From Acidobacteriota bacterium (lineage in GTDB: Bacteria; Acidobacteriota; Blastocatellia; Pyrinomonadales; Pyrinomonadaceae): a DNA stretch of 64,000 bases. Under the pieces are notes generated by a model. That model saw only the letters and a program-made list of their open reading frames with translations, ran no database searches and was not told the origin of the DNA. The number at the start of each line of letters is the position of its first letter. Positions within the stretch are counted from its first letter, which is position 1. Shown here in pieces: positions 23,368 through 31,603 of the stretch. Position numbers and translations under genes: made by a program. Location of the stretch: assembly GCA_023389035.1 (NCBI GenBank), contig JAEWFC010000038.1, forward strand, positions 124,001 to 188,000, given 5' to 3'.

Positions 23368-25617
23368 ATGTCAAAGGTCGAGAATCTCGAAGCGATCATC
23401 GAGCGGTTTGGTCCCCATCTTCACGATGCGCCGATCGGCGGGTGGCAAGGCGACCGTGTTATCGACACGGTGGTCGATACACATTGCCCGTATTGCGGAA
23501 TGCAGTGCGGAATGAAGCTGTTGGTCGAGAATAACAGCGTCGTCGGCGTAGAGCCACGGTATGAATTCCCGGTCAACGAAGGGCGCCTTTGTCCAAAGGG
23601 AGTGACCGCTTACCTTCAAACGCATCACCCTGACAGACTCGAGTATCCGCTGATCAAGCGAAACGGTAACTTTGAGCGTGCGTCTTGGGACGAAGCGTTC
23701 GATCTGATCGTTTCCAGATTCAAGGACCTGCAGGAAAAGCACGGGAAGGATTCCATTGCCGTTTACTCCGGCTCTTCGCTCACGACTGAAAAGACATATC
23801 TGGTCGGCAAATTCGCACGGCTCGGGCTCGGGACGAGGTATATCGATTACAACGGCCGCCTCTGTATGGCCTCGGCCGCGGCGGGTAACAACAAGGCCTT
23901 CGGTATCGACCGCGCAGCGAATCCATGGAGCGATATCCCGCACGCTGAGGTTCTCATCATCGCGGGTGCAAACTGTGCCGAGACGTTCCCGATCATCAAC
24001 GGCTTCCTTTGGAAGCAGCGCGACAACGGCGGGATCTGGATCGTCATCGATCCGCGGGAAACTCCTACTGCAAGACAGGGTGACATTCACCTTCAGCTGA
24101 GGCCAGGTACTGACGCGGCAGTAGCAAACGGCATCCTCAACGTACTCATCAATGAGAACTTGGTCGATCAAGAGTTCATCGATTCACGCACGAACAACTG
24201 GGAAGAAACTCGTGAGATGGCGATGCGATACCCACCGGCTGTAGCGTCCGAGATCTCCGGAGTTCCTGCCGAGAAGATCGTACAGGCGGCTCGCGTCTAT
24301 GGCCGTGCGAAAACGGGAATGGTAATGCATGCCCGGGGAATCGAGCACCACTCGAACGGCACCGAAAACGTCCTGAGTTACATCAATATCGTCCTCGCGA
24401 CAGGAAAGATCGGAAGCCTCGGCCGCGGATACGGCACGATCACCGGCCAGGGCAACGGACAGGGCGGGCGCGAGCACGGTCAAAAAGCCGACCAGCTTCC
24501 CGGTTATCGTTCGATGAATGATCCCGAGCACCGGAAATACGTTGCCGGGGTTTGGGGTATCGATGAATCTGAACTTCCGCAGGCCGGTGTGTCCGCTGTT
24601 GAAGCCTTTGCAAAGATGCGCGACGGCGAGATTCGCGGGCTTCTTTCGATCTGTAGCAACATGATGGTCTCTCTTCCGGACACGAACGAAGTACGGCGGT
24701 CGCTCGAGCGACTTGAGTTTAACGTGTGCATCGACTTTTTCATGTCTGAGGCGGCGCGCTATGCGGACGTAGTGCTGCCCGGCACCACCTGGGCCGAGGA
24801 TGAAGGCACGACCACCAGCGGTGAAGGCCGTGTGATCAAGATCAACAAGGCGATCGACCCTCCCGGCGAAGCCCGACGCGATTGGGAGATCCTACAGGAG
24901 ATCGCAAACCGTTTAGGCCGCGGGAAATATTTCCAGTTTAATTCCCCGCGAGAGATCTTTGATGAGCTTCGCGTCGCCTCGAAAGGAGGAAAAGCTGACT
25001 ACTCCGGCATAACCTACGAAAAGATCGAGCGGCAGAATGGAGTATTCTGGCCTTGCCCGAGCGATGAGAGCGAGGGAACGCCTCGTTTGTTCGAGAAAGA
25101 ATTCGCTCATCCCGACGGAAAAGCTAAATTTCACCCGATAGAGTACAAAGGCGCCGCTGAGAAACCTGATGAGGAGTTTCCGCTGATCTTGACCACCGGA
25201 CGCATCGTCCACCAGTACCTCTCGGGCAACCAGACACGAAGGATCGGTTTCCTCGTCCAACAATGCCCGGAACCATTTGTCGAGATCCATCCCGAAACGG
25301 CAAAGCAATATAACATTGGCGACGGCGAACGCGTGAAGGTCGTTTCACGACGCGGCGAGGGTATATTCCCTGCCCTGATCGTAAAAACGATCCGGCCCGA
25401 CACTCTATTTATTCCATACCACTGGGGCGAGGAACTTGCAGCAAACCAGCTTACCAATGCCGCGCTCGACCCGACGTCAAAGATACCCGAATTCAAGGCG
25501 TGCTCTGCCAAGCTGGAAAAAATACGTTCGCGTGAGCTTCCGATCCTCGGAGCAGCAAGAAAGGGTACGAGCATGAGCGAAGCGATCAAGGGAAGACAGC
25601 AAAAGGAGGCTAATTAA
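23368..25617 (+). CDS. NasA/NarB-type nitrate reductase, molybdopterin catalytic subunit
   Basis: A 749-residue molybdopterin (bis-MGD) oxidoreductase from ATG 23368; a longer frame upstream is a shadow of the membrane gene. The N-terminal [4Fe-4S] site is CPYCGMQCG...GRLCPKG. The presumed Mo ligand Cys is in YNGRLCMASAAAG, the form seen in assimilatory NasA/NarB and in NapA/Fdh. Other MGD-binding parts are IAGANCAETFPI, TGQGNGQGGREHGQ, DVVLPGTTWAEDEGTTTSGEGR, and the C-terminal TTGRIVHQYLSGNQTRR...IPYHWGEELAANQLTN. No Tat signal is seen, so it is cytoplasmic. The narK gene nearby supports nitrate as substrate; formate dehydrogenase is the main alternative. Confidence 0.85.
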   Translation: MSKVENLEAIIERFGPHLHDAPIGGWQGDRVIDTVVDTHCPYCGMQCGMKLLVENNSVVGVEPRYEFPVNEGRLCPKGVTAYLQTHHPDRLEYPLIKRNGNFERASWDEAFDLIVSRFKDLQEKHGKDSIAVYSGSSLTTEKTYLVGKFARLGLGTRYIDYNGRLCMASAAAGNNKAFGIDRAANPWSDIPHAEVLIIAGANCAETFPIINGFLWKQRDNGGIWIVIDPRETPTARQGDIHLQLRPGTDAAVANGILNVLINENLVDQEFIDSRTNNWEETREMAMRYPPAVASEISGVPAEKIVQAARVYGRAKTGMVMHARGIEHHSNGTENVLSYINIVLATGKIGSLGRGYGTITGQGNGQGGREHGQKADQLPGYRSMNDPEHRKYVAGVWGIDESELPQAGVSAVEAFAKMRDGEIRGLLSICSNMMVSLPDTNEVRRSLERLEFNVCIDFFMSEAARYADVVLPGTTWAEDEGTTTSGEGRVIKINKAIDPPGEARRDWEILQEIANRLGRGKYFQFNSPREIFDELRVASKGGKADYSGITYEKIERQNGVFWPCPSDESEGTPRLFEKEFAHPDGKAKFHPIEYKGAAEKPDEEFPLILTTGRIVHQYLSGNQTRRIGFLVQQCPEPFVEIHPETAKQYNIGDGERVKVVSRRGEGIFPALIVKTIRPDTLFIPYHWGEELAANQLTNAALDPTSKIPEFKACSAKLEKIRSRELPILGAARKGTSMSEAIKGRQQKEAN

Positions 25618-26255
25618 TGAAGGAGACGATGTTCATCGATCCGCAGCGTTGTATCGGGTGCCGAGCATGTGTGGCGGCGTGTCGGGAATGTTCGACGCAC
25701 AAGGGATATTCGATGATATTTGTCGACTACATTGACCGCACAGAGACGACGGCAACAATGCCGACAGTCTGTATGCACTGCTCGGAGCCCACGTGTGCTC
25801 TCGTCTGCCCGGCTGACGCCATCAAGACGAATGAAGACGGTGTCGTGATGTCCGCACTAAAGCCGAGATGCCTGGATTGCCGCAACTGTGTCAATGCCTG
25901 TCCGTTCGGCGTGCCGAAGTACAACTCCGAGATGCATCTTCAGATGAAGTGCGACATGTGCTATGACCGAACCAGCGAGGGCCTTAAGCCGATGTGTGCA
26001 AGCGTGTGCCCTACAGGTGCGATCTCGTTCGGAACCTATGAGCAGATCGTTCCGCTGCGGCGTACAAAGCCTGTAAACGCGCATGTTTTTGGAAATCAGC
26101 GTGTCGAGACAAAGGTCTATCTCATGCTGCCGACAGATGCCGACGAGGTGACCGTCGACGGTTGCGGAGTGTTTGAAGGACGGGTTCATTCCGACGCGGA
26201 TGAATCGTGGATCGATACTCAGGTCGAGGAGTCGGACAGACGTAACGAGTTTTAG
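25617..26255 (+). CDS. Four-cluster ferredoxin subunit of the molybdoenzyme
   Basis: A 212-residue electron-transfer subunit of the DMSO reductase family beta-chain type. Four sets of Cys ligands are visible: CIGCRACVAAC, CMHCSEPTCALVCP, CLDCRNCVNACP and CDMCYDR...MCASVCP. Its ATG overlaps the TAA of the catalytic gene (TAATG), so translation is coupled. It likely links the membrane and Rieske subunits to the molybdenum site. The last 60 residues carry no ligands and are acidic. Confidence 0.92.
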   Translation: MKETMFIDPQRCIGCRACVAACRECSTHKGYSMIFVDYIDRTETTATMPTVCMHCSEPTCALVCPADAIKTNEDGVVMSALKPRCLDCRNCVNACPFGVPKYNSEMHLQMKCDMCYDRTSEGLKPMCASVCPTGAISFGTYEQIVPLRRTKPVNAHVFGNQRVETKVYLMLPTDADEVTVDGCGVFEGRVHSDADESWIDTQVEESDRRNEF

Positions 26256-26283
26256 TTTAGATGGATCATCGAGGTTGGTACCT

Positions 26284-26835
26284 ATGGACGATATCAAACG
26301 GGACGAACGCGACGTACGCCGGGCAACAGGCTCTTTTGACGCTGAGTTCCCGTACGACCGCAATGACGAGGCACAGGTGACGCGGCGCGAGTTCTGCAAC
26401 TTTTTGTTTCTGACGTCTTCTACCCTTCTCGCCGGAACTGCCGGTTTCGCTGCCAAGTCCGTTTACGATGCAGGACAAGAACCTGCATACGAGCCCGCGC
26501 GGATCGACGGGGCAGAAGCTATGGAACCGGGAACGGCACTAAACTTCTACTACCCTCGCGAAAATGATACGGCGATACTGGTGCGGTCCCGAGACGGTTC
26601 ATATCATGCCTTCGGTCAGAAATGCACCCATCTTACGTGTCCGGTTTATTACGAACGATCCGAAGACCGGCTCGAGTGCCCATGTCACGAAGGCGGATTC
26701 GACGCACGCACCGGAGCGGTTCTCTACGGGCCGCCGCCACGTCCGCTGGACAGGGTGGTGATCGAGGTTCGCGGCACCGAAGTGTGGGCCGTCGGCCGCG
26801 AAGCAGGCGGAGGAACAGAAAGCCATGGAGTTTGA
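26284..26835 (+). CDS. Tat-anchored Rieske [2Fe-2S] protein
   Basis: About 183 residues from ATG 26284, with GAGG ten bases upstream. A twin-arginine signal-anchor (TRREFCNFLFLTSSTLLAGTAGF, shown in part) spans about residues 34-58. The Rieske cluster motifs are CTHLTCPVYY and CPCHEGGFD. The C-terminal PPPRPLDRVVIEVRG is typical. It faces the periplasm and points to an electron path that crosses the membrane, unusual for a purely assimilatory nitrate reductase. It overlaps the next gene by 11 bp. Confidence 0.88.
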   Translation: MDDIKRDERDVRRATGSFDAEFPYDRNDEAQVTRREFCNFLFLTSSTLLAGTAGFAAKSVYDAGQEPAYEPARIDGAEAMEPGTALNFYYPRENDTAILVRSRDGSYHAFGQKCTHLTCPVYYERSEDRLECPCHEGGFDARTGAVLYGPPPRPLDRVVIEVRGTEVWAVGREAGGGTESHGV

Positions 26836-27130
26836 TTCAGTAAAGTTCCATACAGCTGAAAACGGCCGGGCAGCAACGCCGAGAAGAGGCGAGGATCGCG
26901 GGCGAACCGCGGTCTGGCAGTCGCGGCTTGTAATGCTCGTAATGATCAATCTCGCTCAGTTGTGGATCTTATCTACCCTGATCGAGGCAGCTCTGGCCCG
27001 ACATTTCGATAAGCTTTGGCCGCTGATAATCGCTTCGGCTGTTTGTTGGGTGATCGCCCTGACCATCTTCCTGTGGTGGAAACCCGCTCCCAAACGCAGC
27101 AGGGCTGCAAGCAGGATCGCTCCTAAATGA
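26825..27130 (+). CDS. Small two-helix membrane protein
   Basis: A 101-residue protein with a charged N-terminal region and two hydrophobic helices, about 34-55 (LVMLVMINLAQLWILSTLIEAA) and 65-86 (LWPLIIASAVCWVIALTIFLWW), then a basic tail. It overlaps the Rieske gene upstream and the DUF3565 gene downstream, which fixes it in the operon. It could anchor or bridge the nitrate reductase subunits. Family not recognised. Confidence 0.7.
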   Translation: MEFDSVKFHTAENGRAATPRRGEDRGRTAVWQSRLVMLVMINLAQLWILSTLIEAALARHFDKLWPLIIASAVCWVIALTIFLWWKPAPKRSRAASRIAPK

Positions 27131-27342
27131 TGCATCCCATCATCGGTTTTGATCTCGATGAAAATGCCGATTGGCGTGCCAAGTTAGCTTGCGGCCATCT
27201 GCAGCACGTCCGCCACGATCCGCCGCTCCGCTCTCGGGAGTGGGTTCTCACAGAAAGCGGCCGCGGCTCAAGACTCGGTGTCGAGCTCGAATGCAAGAAA
27301 TGCGATACTAACGCACCGCCTGATTTCAATATCCATGAGTGA
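27127..27342 (+). CDS. DUF3565 protein
   Basis: A 71-residue member of DUF3565. The hallmark segments are PIIGFDLDENADWRAKLACGHLQHVRHDPP, REWVLTESGRGSRLG, and the CGH plus CKKC zinc-ligand pattern. These small proteins often travel with nitrate/nitrite or oxidative stress genes. Here it overlaps both neighbours by 4 and 8 bp. Biochemical role unknown. Confidence 0.85.
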   Translation: MMHPIIGFDLDENADWRAKLACGHLQHVRHDPPLRSREWVLTESGRGSRLGVELECKKCDTNAPPDFNIHE

Positions 27343-28525
27343 CACATTCCGGCCCGGAGCAGCCCGAGCTCTATTTCTTTCCACCACTGCATTTGCAGTC
27401 TCGTTCGCCGTTTGGGGACTGATCGCCGCTCTTGCCCCGACGTTCACCGAGCTTTACAGCCTGTCTGCGACCGAACGTAGCGTGATGATAGCCGTCCCGG
27501 TGCTATTGGGTTCTATCGGTCGACTGTTCTCGGGAATGCTTGCCGACAGATTTGGGGGCCGCTATGTGATGGCGGGCCTTTTGATCTTCTCTGCACTTCC
27601 GGCGATCGGGATCGCCCTTTCGACCAGCTACTATCAACTCCTGTTCTTTGGGCTGCTTCTCGGCATCGCCGGTACGACGTTCCCCGTAGGAGTAGGTTTC
27701 ACATCCCGCTGGTTCGCCCCTGAAAAACAAGGTACTGCTCTTGGCGTTTACGGAATGGGCAACATCGGCCAATCGATAGCGGTGTTTTTTGCACCCGTGC
27801 TCGCGATAAGCCTAGGCGACTGGCGGACCGTTTTTTATATTTTCGCAGCGCTAAGTCTGATCTGGGGCGTCGCGTTTTATGCCATGGCGGTAAGCGATAC
27901 GACGACGGCGAGGCCGAAAACGGTGCAGGAGATGCTCGCTCCGCTAAAGACCTCTAAGGTCGCCTGGATACTTTCTCTCTTCTACTTCCTCACGTTTGGC
28001 GGCTTCGTCGCCCTGGCACTTTATATGCCGACATTCCTGCGAGAGATCTTTCAGCTGACGGCAACTGATGCAGGTGCCCGCACTGCCGGCTTCGTAGTGC
28101 TTGCGACCCTGATGCGGCCCGTTGGCGGCATGCTTGCAGATAAATTTGGCGGCGCCCGTGTATTGCTTTTTGTATTCGCAGCGATCGCCGGCCTTTCGCT
28201 TCTGCTCAGCTTCACCACGATCGTCCTTTTCACCATCGGGGCACTTGGCTGTGCTGCCGCGTTGGGCTTGGGCAACGGCGCGGTATTCAAACTGGTCCCG
28301 CAGTACTTTCCAAAAGAGACGGGAACGGTCACAGGCCTCGTAGGAGCCTTCGGCGGACTGGGCGGTTTCTTCCCGCCGATCGAACTCGGACTCGTTAAGG
28401 ACGCCACAGGTACATATACGCTCGGTTTTGCACTGCTGTCGGCATTTGCGTTGATGTGCCTCGCGGTGAACTATTTCGCCTTTATTCGCGACTCTTCATC
28501 TGCCGGGTCCGAGTCGGCGAGCTAG
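27335..28525 (+). CDS. narK: Nitrate/nitrite transporter, NarK-type MFS
   Basis: A 396-residue major facilitator with twelve predicted helices, starting at the ATG that overlaps the DUF3565 stop. NarK-type signatures are visible: FAVSFAVWGLIAALAP in helix 1, GRLFSGMLADRFGGRYVM after helix 2, the first nitrate signature region GIAGTTFPVGVGFTSRWF, and the second half GLGNGAVFKLVPQYFPKETGTVTGLVGAFGGLGGF. Conserved Arg in helix 2-3 and the Gly-rich motifs fit nitrate binding. It supplies the adjacent reductase. Confidence 0.92.
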   Translation: MSDTFRPGAARALFLSTTAFAVSFAVWGLIAALAPTFTELYSLSATERSVMIAVPVLLGSIGRLFSGMLADRFGGRYVMAGLLIFSALPAIGIALSTSYYQLLFFGLLLGIAGTTFPVGVGFTSRWFAPEKQGTALGVYGMGNIGQSIAVFFAPVLAISLGDWRTVFYIFAALSLIWGVAFYAMAVSDTTTARPKTVQEMLAPLKTSKVAWILSLFYFLTFGGFVALALYMPTFLREIFQLTATDAGARTAGFVVLATLMRPVGGMLADKFGGARVLLFVFAAIAGLSLLLSFTTIVLFTIGALGCAAALGLGNGAVFKLVPQYFPKETGTVTGLVGAFGGLGGFFPPIELGLVKDATGTYTLGFALLSAFALMCLAVNYFAFIRDSSSAGSESAS

Positions 28526-28530
28526 TAGCG

Positions 28531-29010
28531 ATGGACTGGAACTTTCGTCTTTCCGACGACCATTCACATATCGATCGTCTCTTCATTGACGCGTTCGCGA
28601 TCCTCGAAGGCGGCAAGACTCCTGTTAATATCATCGATCGTATCTGGGCACGTCTGGCCGTTCATATCCGGGCAGAACACCTTCACCTATTCCCCATGAT
28701 AGGTCTCGCTGCACGGGAGAACTCCGATCCGGAAACGATGGAATTGATCGGGACTCTTCGTGCGGACCACGATTTCTTTATGAAACGGTTCGGCGAATCG
28801 ATGAAGCTTCTACGTGAGTGGCCAAACACAGATATAACGAATGACCTACGGACGATCTTTTCCCGGCTGGCGACTCACAACGAAATGGAAGAAAAGCAAA
28901 TATATCCGCTGGTTGAAACGTGGCTCTCCGACGATGAACGGAGAGACCTGATGTGCAAGATGACGGGTGAGCTTGAAAATGCGCCTTCACGATTTACCGG
29001 CAATTGGTAG
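28531..29010 (+). CDS. Hemerythrin HHE-domain protein
   Basis: A 159-residue protein of the hemerythrin cation-binding family. Candidate iron ligands are HSHIDRLF, HIRAEHLHLFP, ADHDFF and HNEMEEKQIYP, spaced as in the four-helix HHE fold. It follows narK by a few bases and likely shares its transcript. Related proteins sense or scavenge nitric oxide or oxygen, or repair iron centres, which fits the nitrate cluster. That is inference. Confidence 0.85.
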   Translation: MDWNFRLSDDHSHIDRLFIDAFAILEGGKTPVNIIDRIWARLAVHIRAEHLHLFPMIGLAARENSDPETMELIGTLRADHDFFMKRFGESMKLLREWPNTDITNDLRTIFSRLATHNEMEEKQIYPLVETWLSDDERRDLMCKMTGELENAPSRFTGNW

Positions 29011-29046
29011 CTACCCGATGTAAAACCGAAAGGTTGTAAAGAAGGG

Positions 29047-30195
29047 TTAGACCGACGCTGCCCTCGCACTTGGTTTGTGGGGTATGCGCACCCGGAACAC
29101 CGTGCCGTCAGCTTCCGAAGAGTTAACCTCGATGTTGCCGCCATGCCCCTCAACGATCTCACGTGCGATGAATAGCCCGAGCCCTAGGCTGGTAGATGAG
29201 GTAAAGTACGCCTCTGACCGCGCTAACTGCACCAATGGATTGAATATCACCTGCAGCGAATCCTCCGGTATCGGGGTGCCGAAGTTCTTGACTTCTAACG
29301 TTATCGTGTCCTGGTCCTTGCGGGCGGAAAGCGTCACGGGAGTTCCGTCATCACGATACTTTGCCGCGTTTATCAATAGATTTGAGAGAACCTGACGAAA
29401 TCGCGTCGGGTCGAATGTGCCTTCCAATTCCCCCGCAGCGTCGATGCTGAATTGAACGTCGGGGAAAGCCAGCTGAACTTCGTCTACCGCTCCGCGGCAT
29501 ACGTGCCCCATGTCAGCTGACTGGGGCCGGATCGGGATCTTGTTGCCGATCTGGCCAGCCGCATATTCGAGCAGATCCTGAACCATTCGGGTCATTGTCC
29601 GTACGCTTCGCTTGATGCGCGATGCAACCTCTAACTCCTGCTGGCTCAGAGCATCGGACGTTAACAGAATATGTGACGCGGTTGTGATCGCCGACAAAGG
29701 GCCGCGTAGGTCATGCCCAAGGATCGCTAGAAATGTCTGGCGTGAATGATCTACGGCTTCCGAGTAACTGGCGATCGATTCAGCGAGTGCTTGGTCGATG
29801 GCCTCGTTGAATCGCACCATCTCGTCGAACTCAGATTCCCCGATCTCATCAAGCGACGCGGTCCACTGTCGGATGACGCTTGCCCGTAACGCCCGAAATT
29901 CGCTCCCGAGCTGCATCAGGTCGAAACCCGACATTTGCCGTAAAAGCCCGTGTGTGGTCGCGGCGGTGGCGTGCGCGGTGAGCGGGCGAGCCAATCCTTT
30001 CGATTTGGCGGACTGTTCGCGATCCGTTTGGTCAGTTTCAATATCCTTTGCGATCGCCTGCAGCATCAACTTGGCATGATTTCGAAGCGCAAGCGAATCC
30101 ATCTTGTGAGCTGGAGGTACTATGGTCCTTGCGAATGATTCCCATTCGACCAGCAGTTCTTCCATGTTTTCGAGTATAAATTCTGACAGTCTCAT
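29047..30195 (-). CDS. Soluble sensor histidine kinase with RsbRD-like N-terminus
   Basis: A 382-residue kinase without membrane segments. The N-terminal part (about 1-140) resembles the RsbRD_N domain of RsbT co-antagonists: FILENMEELLVEWESFARTI, RNHAKLMLQAIAKDIE, FDLMQLGSEFRALRASVIRQW. The HisKA box is FLAILGHDLRGPLSAI, with His near residue 157. The HATPase_c motifs are LINAAKYRDDGTPV, FGTPIPEDSLQVIF and GLGLFIAREIVEGHGG. No response regulator gene is adjacent. It is convergent with the hemerythrin gene. Confidence 0.88.
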   Translation of the reverse strand: MRLSEFILENMEELLVEWESFARTIVPPAHKMDSLALRNHAKLMLQAIAKDIETDQTDREQSAKSKGLARPLTAHATAATTHGLLRQMSGFDLMQLGSEFRALRASVIRQWTASLDEIGESEFDEMVRFNEAIDQALAESIASYSEAVDHSRQTFLAILGHDLRGPLSAITTASHILLTSDALSQQELEVASRIKRSVRTMTRMVQDLLEYAAGQIGNKIPIRPQSADMGHVCRGAVDEVQLAFPDVQFSIDAAGELEGTFDPTRFRQVLSNLLINAAKYRDDGTPVTLSARKDQDTITLEVKNFGTPIPEDSLQVIFNPLVQLARSEAYFTSSTSLGLGLFIAREIVEGHGGNIEVNSSEADGTVFRVRIPHKPSARAASV

Positions 30196-30301
30196 AACAT
30201 CGGTAACTCAAACGCAGCAAACTCGGTTGTGAGGCTATTTAACCACGGAAAAACACCACTTCTCAAGGATTTATTTTGGGTTGGGGAGGATGCAGCATGA
30301 T

Positions 30302-31186
30302 TTAACGGGGCGTCTTACCCTCGGGACGATCAGCACCGAATTCGCGGTCAAAATTCGGGATCCAGAACGTAAAGCCTCCGCGCGGCTCCGCTCGCAAGCC
30401 GTGATTCGGCAGGTCGCCCTCGTCACGACCGATATAGGTGAAATGCGGTGTATCATCGATGATCGTCTGATACCAGCCGTAGTGGTTAAGTACCGCCCTG
30501 ACCTCTTTGTTAGCGAATTCCGAGACATCGAGCGCAAGCATCGACAAATGCTGCGAGGTCCCGGGCGCAGCGACAGACGAGAAGATCGAACGGTTGAACC
30601 CGGTGGAGAACCACCATTCATTCTTTTCCCATTCGATGACCTGGGCGACCTGGGCGATTACGTCGAGCCGCCTCGCGGCCTCTGCCTGAGCGGCTGTGAG
30701 CTTCCGCTTTCCTATCCAGTACTTCAATCCCGGTTCGAAACGTGAATTCCAAATGCGTGCCGTGTCACCAAAGCTGCGCTTCGAGGCTGAGCCGCCCCGC
30801 GGCGTGATAGTAAGGCCGCGTTTTGCCGCCTCTTTCCTCGCCTTGATCAGGGCCTCCATTGCCTCTTCCTGCAAAACCACTGTCGTCCCATTTATTACTT
30901 CGCTCTTCGTTTTTACAGTTTCTTGAAAGGCGGTCACCTCAGCCTCGTTAGCAAACACGCACTTTGTGGGCCACTTAACGTCATCGGCAATGAACATCGC
31001 CCCGTAATCCTTAAAAACACGATGCGCGACTATGTTTGTCTCGATCGGGCAGACGGCCGTAAGCGTCATGTCCTTGTCACGCAGCCGATCCTCAACGACC
31101 TTTTGAAAATCCTGGACCTTCGGCTGGCCAAACGAACTTGATCCGGTAACTACAAGAATGAATACGGCAAAAAAATAAAACTTCAT
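30302..31186 (-). CDS. Exported M15-like peptidase (D-Ala-D-Ala carboxypeptidase fold)
   Basis: A 294-residue protein with signal peptide (about 1-20). The C-terminal half has the zinc-site pattern of M15/VanY-type peptidases: GTSQHLSMLALDVSEF (His and Asp ligands) and DDTPHFTYIG (third ligand His), separated by a helix HYGWYQTI. The N-terminal half has two Cys (AVCPIE, TKCVF) that could form a disulfide. Likely cleaves cell-wall peptides in the periplasm. The family call is from motif spacing and is fairly sure; substrate is unknown. Confidence 0.75.
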   Translation of the reverse strand: MKFYFFAVFILVVTGSSSFGQPKVQDFQKVVEDRLRDKDMTLTAVCPIETNIVAHRVFKDYGAMFIADDVKWPTKCVFANEAEVTAFQETVKTKSEVINGTTVVLQEEAMEALIKARKEAAKRGLTITPRGGSASKRSFGDTARIWNSRFEPGLKYWIGKRKLTAAQAEAARRLDVIAQVAQVIEWEKNEWWFSTGFNRSIFSSVAAPGTSQHLSMLALDVSEFANKEVRAVLNHYGWYQTIIDDTPHFTYIGRDEGDLPNHGLRAEPRGGFTFWIPNFDREFGADRPEGKTPR

Positions 31187-31195
31187 AGACGATGT

Positions 31196-31603
31196 TTATC
31201 GGTCCTTCTTCGCTTCCAATGCAAGGCGAGCCTGCTCGGCTAGCACCAAATATTCACTTCGGATCTCATCCAGCTCCCGTTCATCTAGTTCCTCGAGGTC
31301 CATGACCTCTTCCCGCGTTCCCTTCACCGCGCGAATTAGTTCGTCCAGCTTTATCTGTATCGCCTCGGTGTCGCGGTTCTGCGTGCTCTGAATAAGAAAT
31401 ACCATCAGGAAGGTCACGATAGTGGTGCCGGTGTTGATGACTAGCTGCCACGTATCGCTAAACCCGAAGATCGGGCCGGTGAGAGCCCAGACCACCAACA
31501 CCGTCACCGCGGCAACAAAGGTCAAAGGCTTGCCGGATAAAGTCGCGGTCTGCTTCGCAAATCGGCTGAAAAACGAGCTCCTATGTTCAGACATTGTCTT
31601 CAC
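31196..31603 (-). CDS. Low-affinity iron permease family protein
   Basis: A 135-residue protein (or 132 from ATG 31594). It has two membrane helices, about 26-43 (PLTFVAAVTVLVVWALTG) and 52-76 (WQLVINTGTTIVTFLMVFLIQ), followed by STQNRDTEAIQIKLDELI, the conserved block of this family (related to yeast Fet4). The C-terminal third is a charged coiled coil. It overlaps the end of hutH by up to 17 bp. Actual iron transport by such short bacterial members is doubtful. Confidence 0.85.
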   Translation of the reverse strand: MKTMSEHRSSFFSRFAKQTATLSGKPLTFVAAVTVLVVWALTGPIFGFSDTWQLVINTGTTIVTFLMVFLIQSTQNRDTEAIQIKLDELIRAVKGTREEVMDLEELDERELDEIRSEYLVLAEQARLALEAKKDR

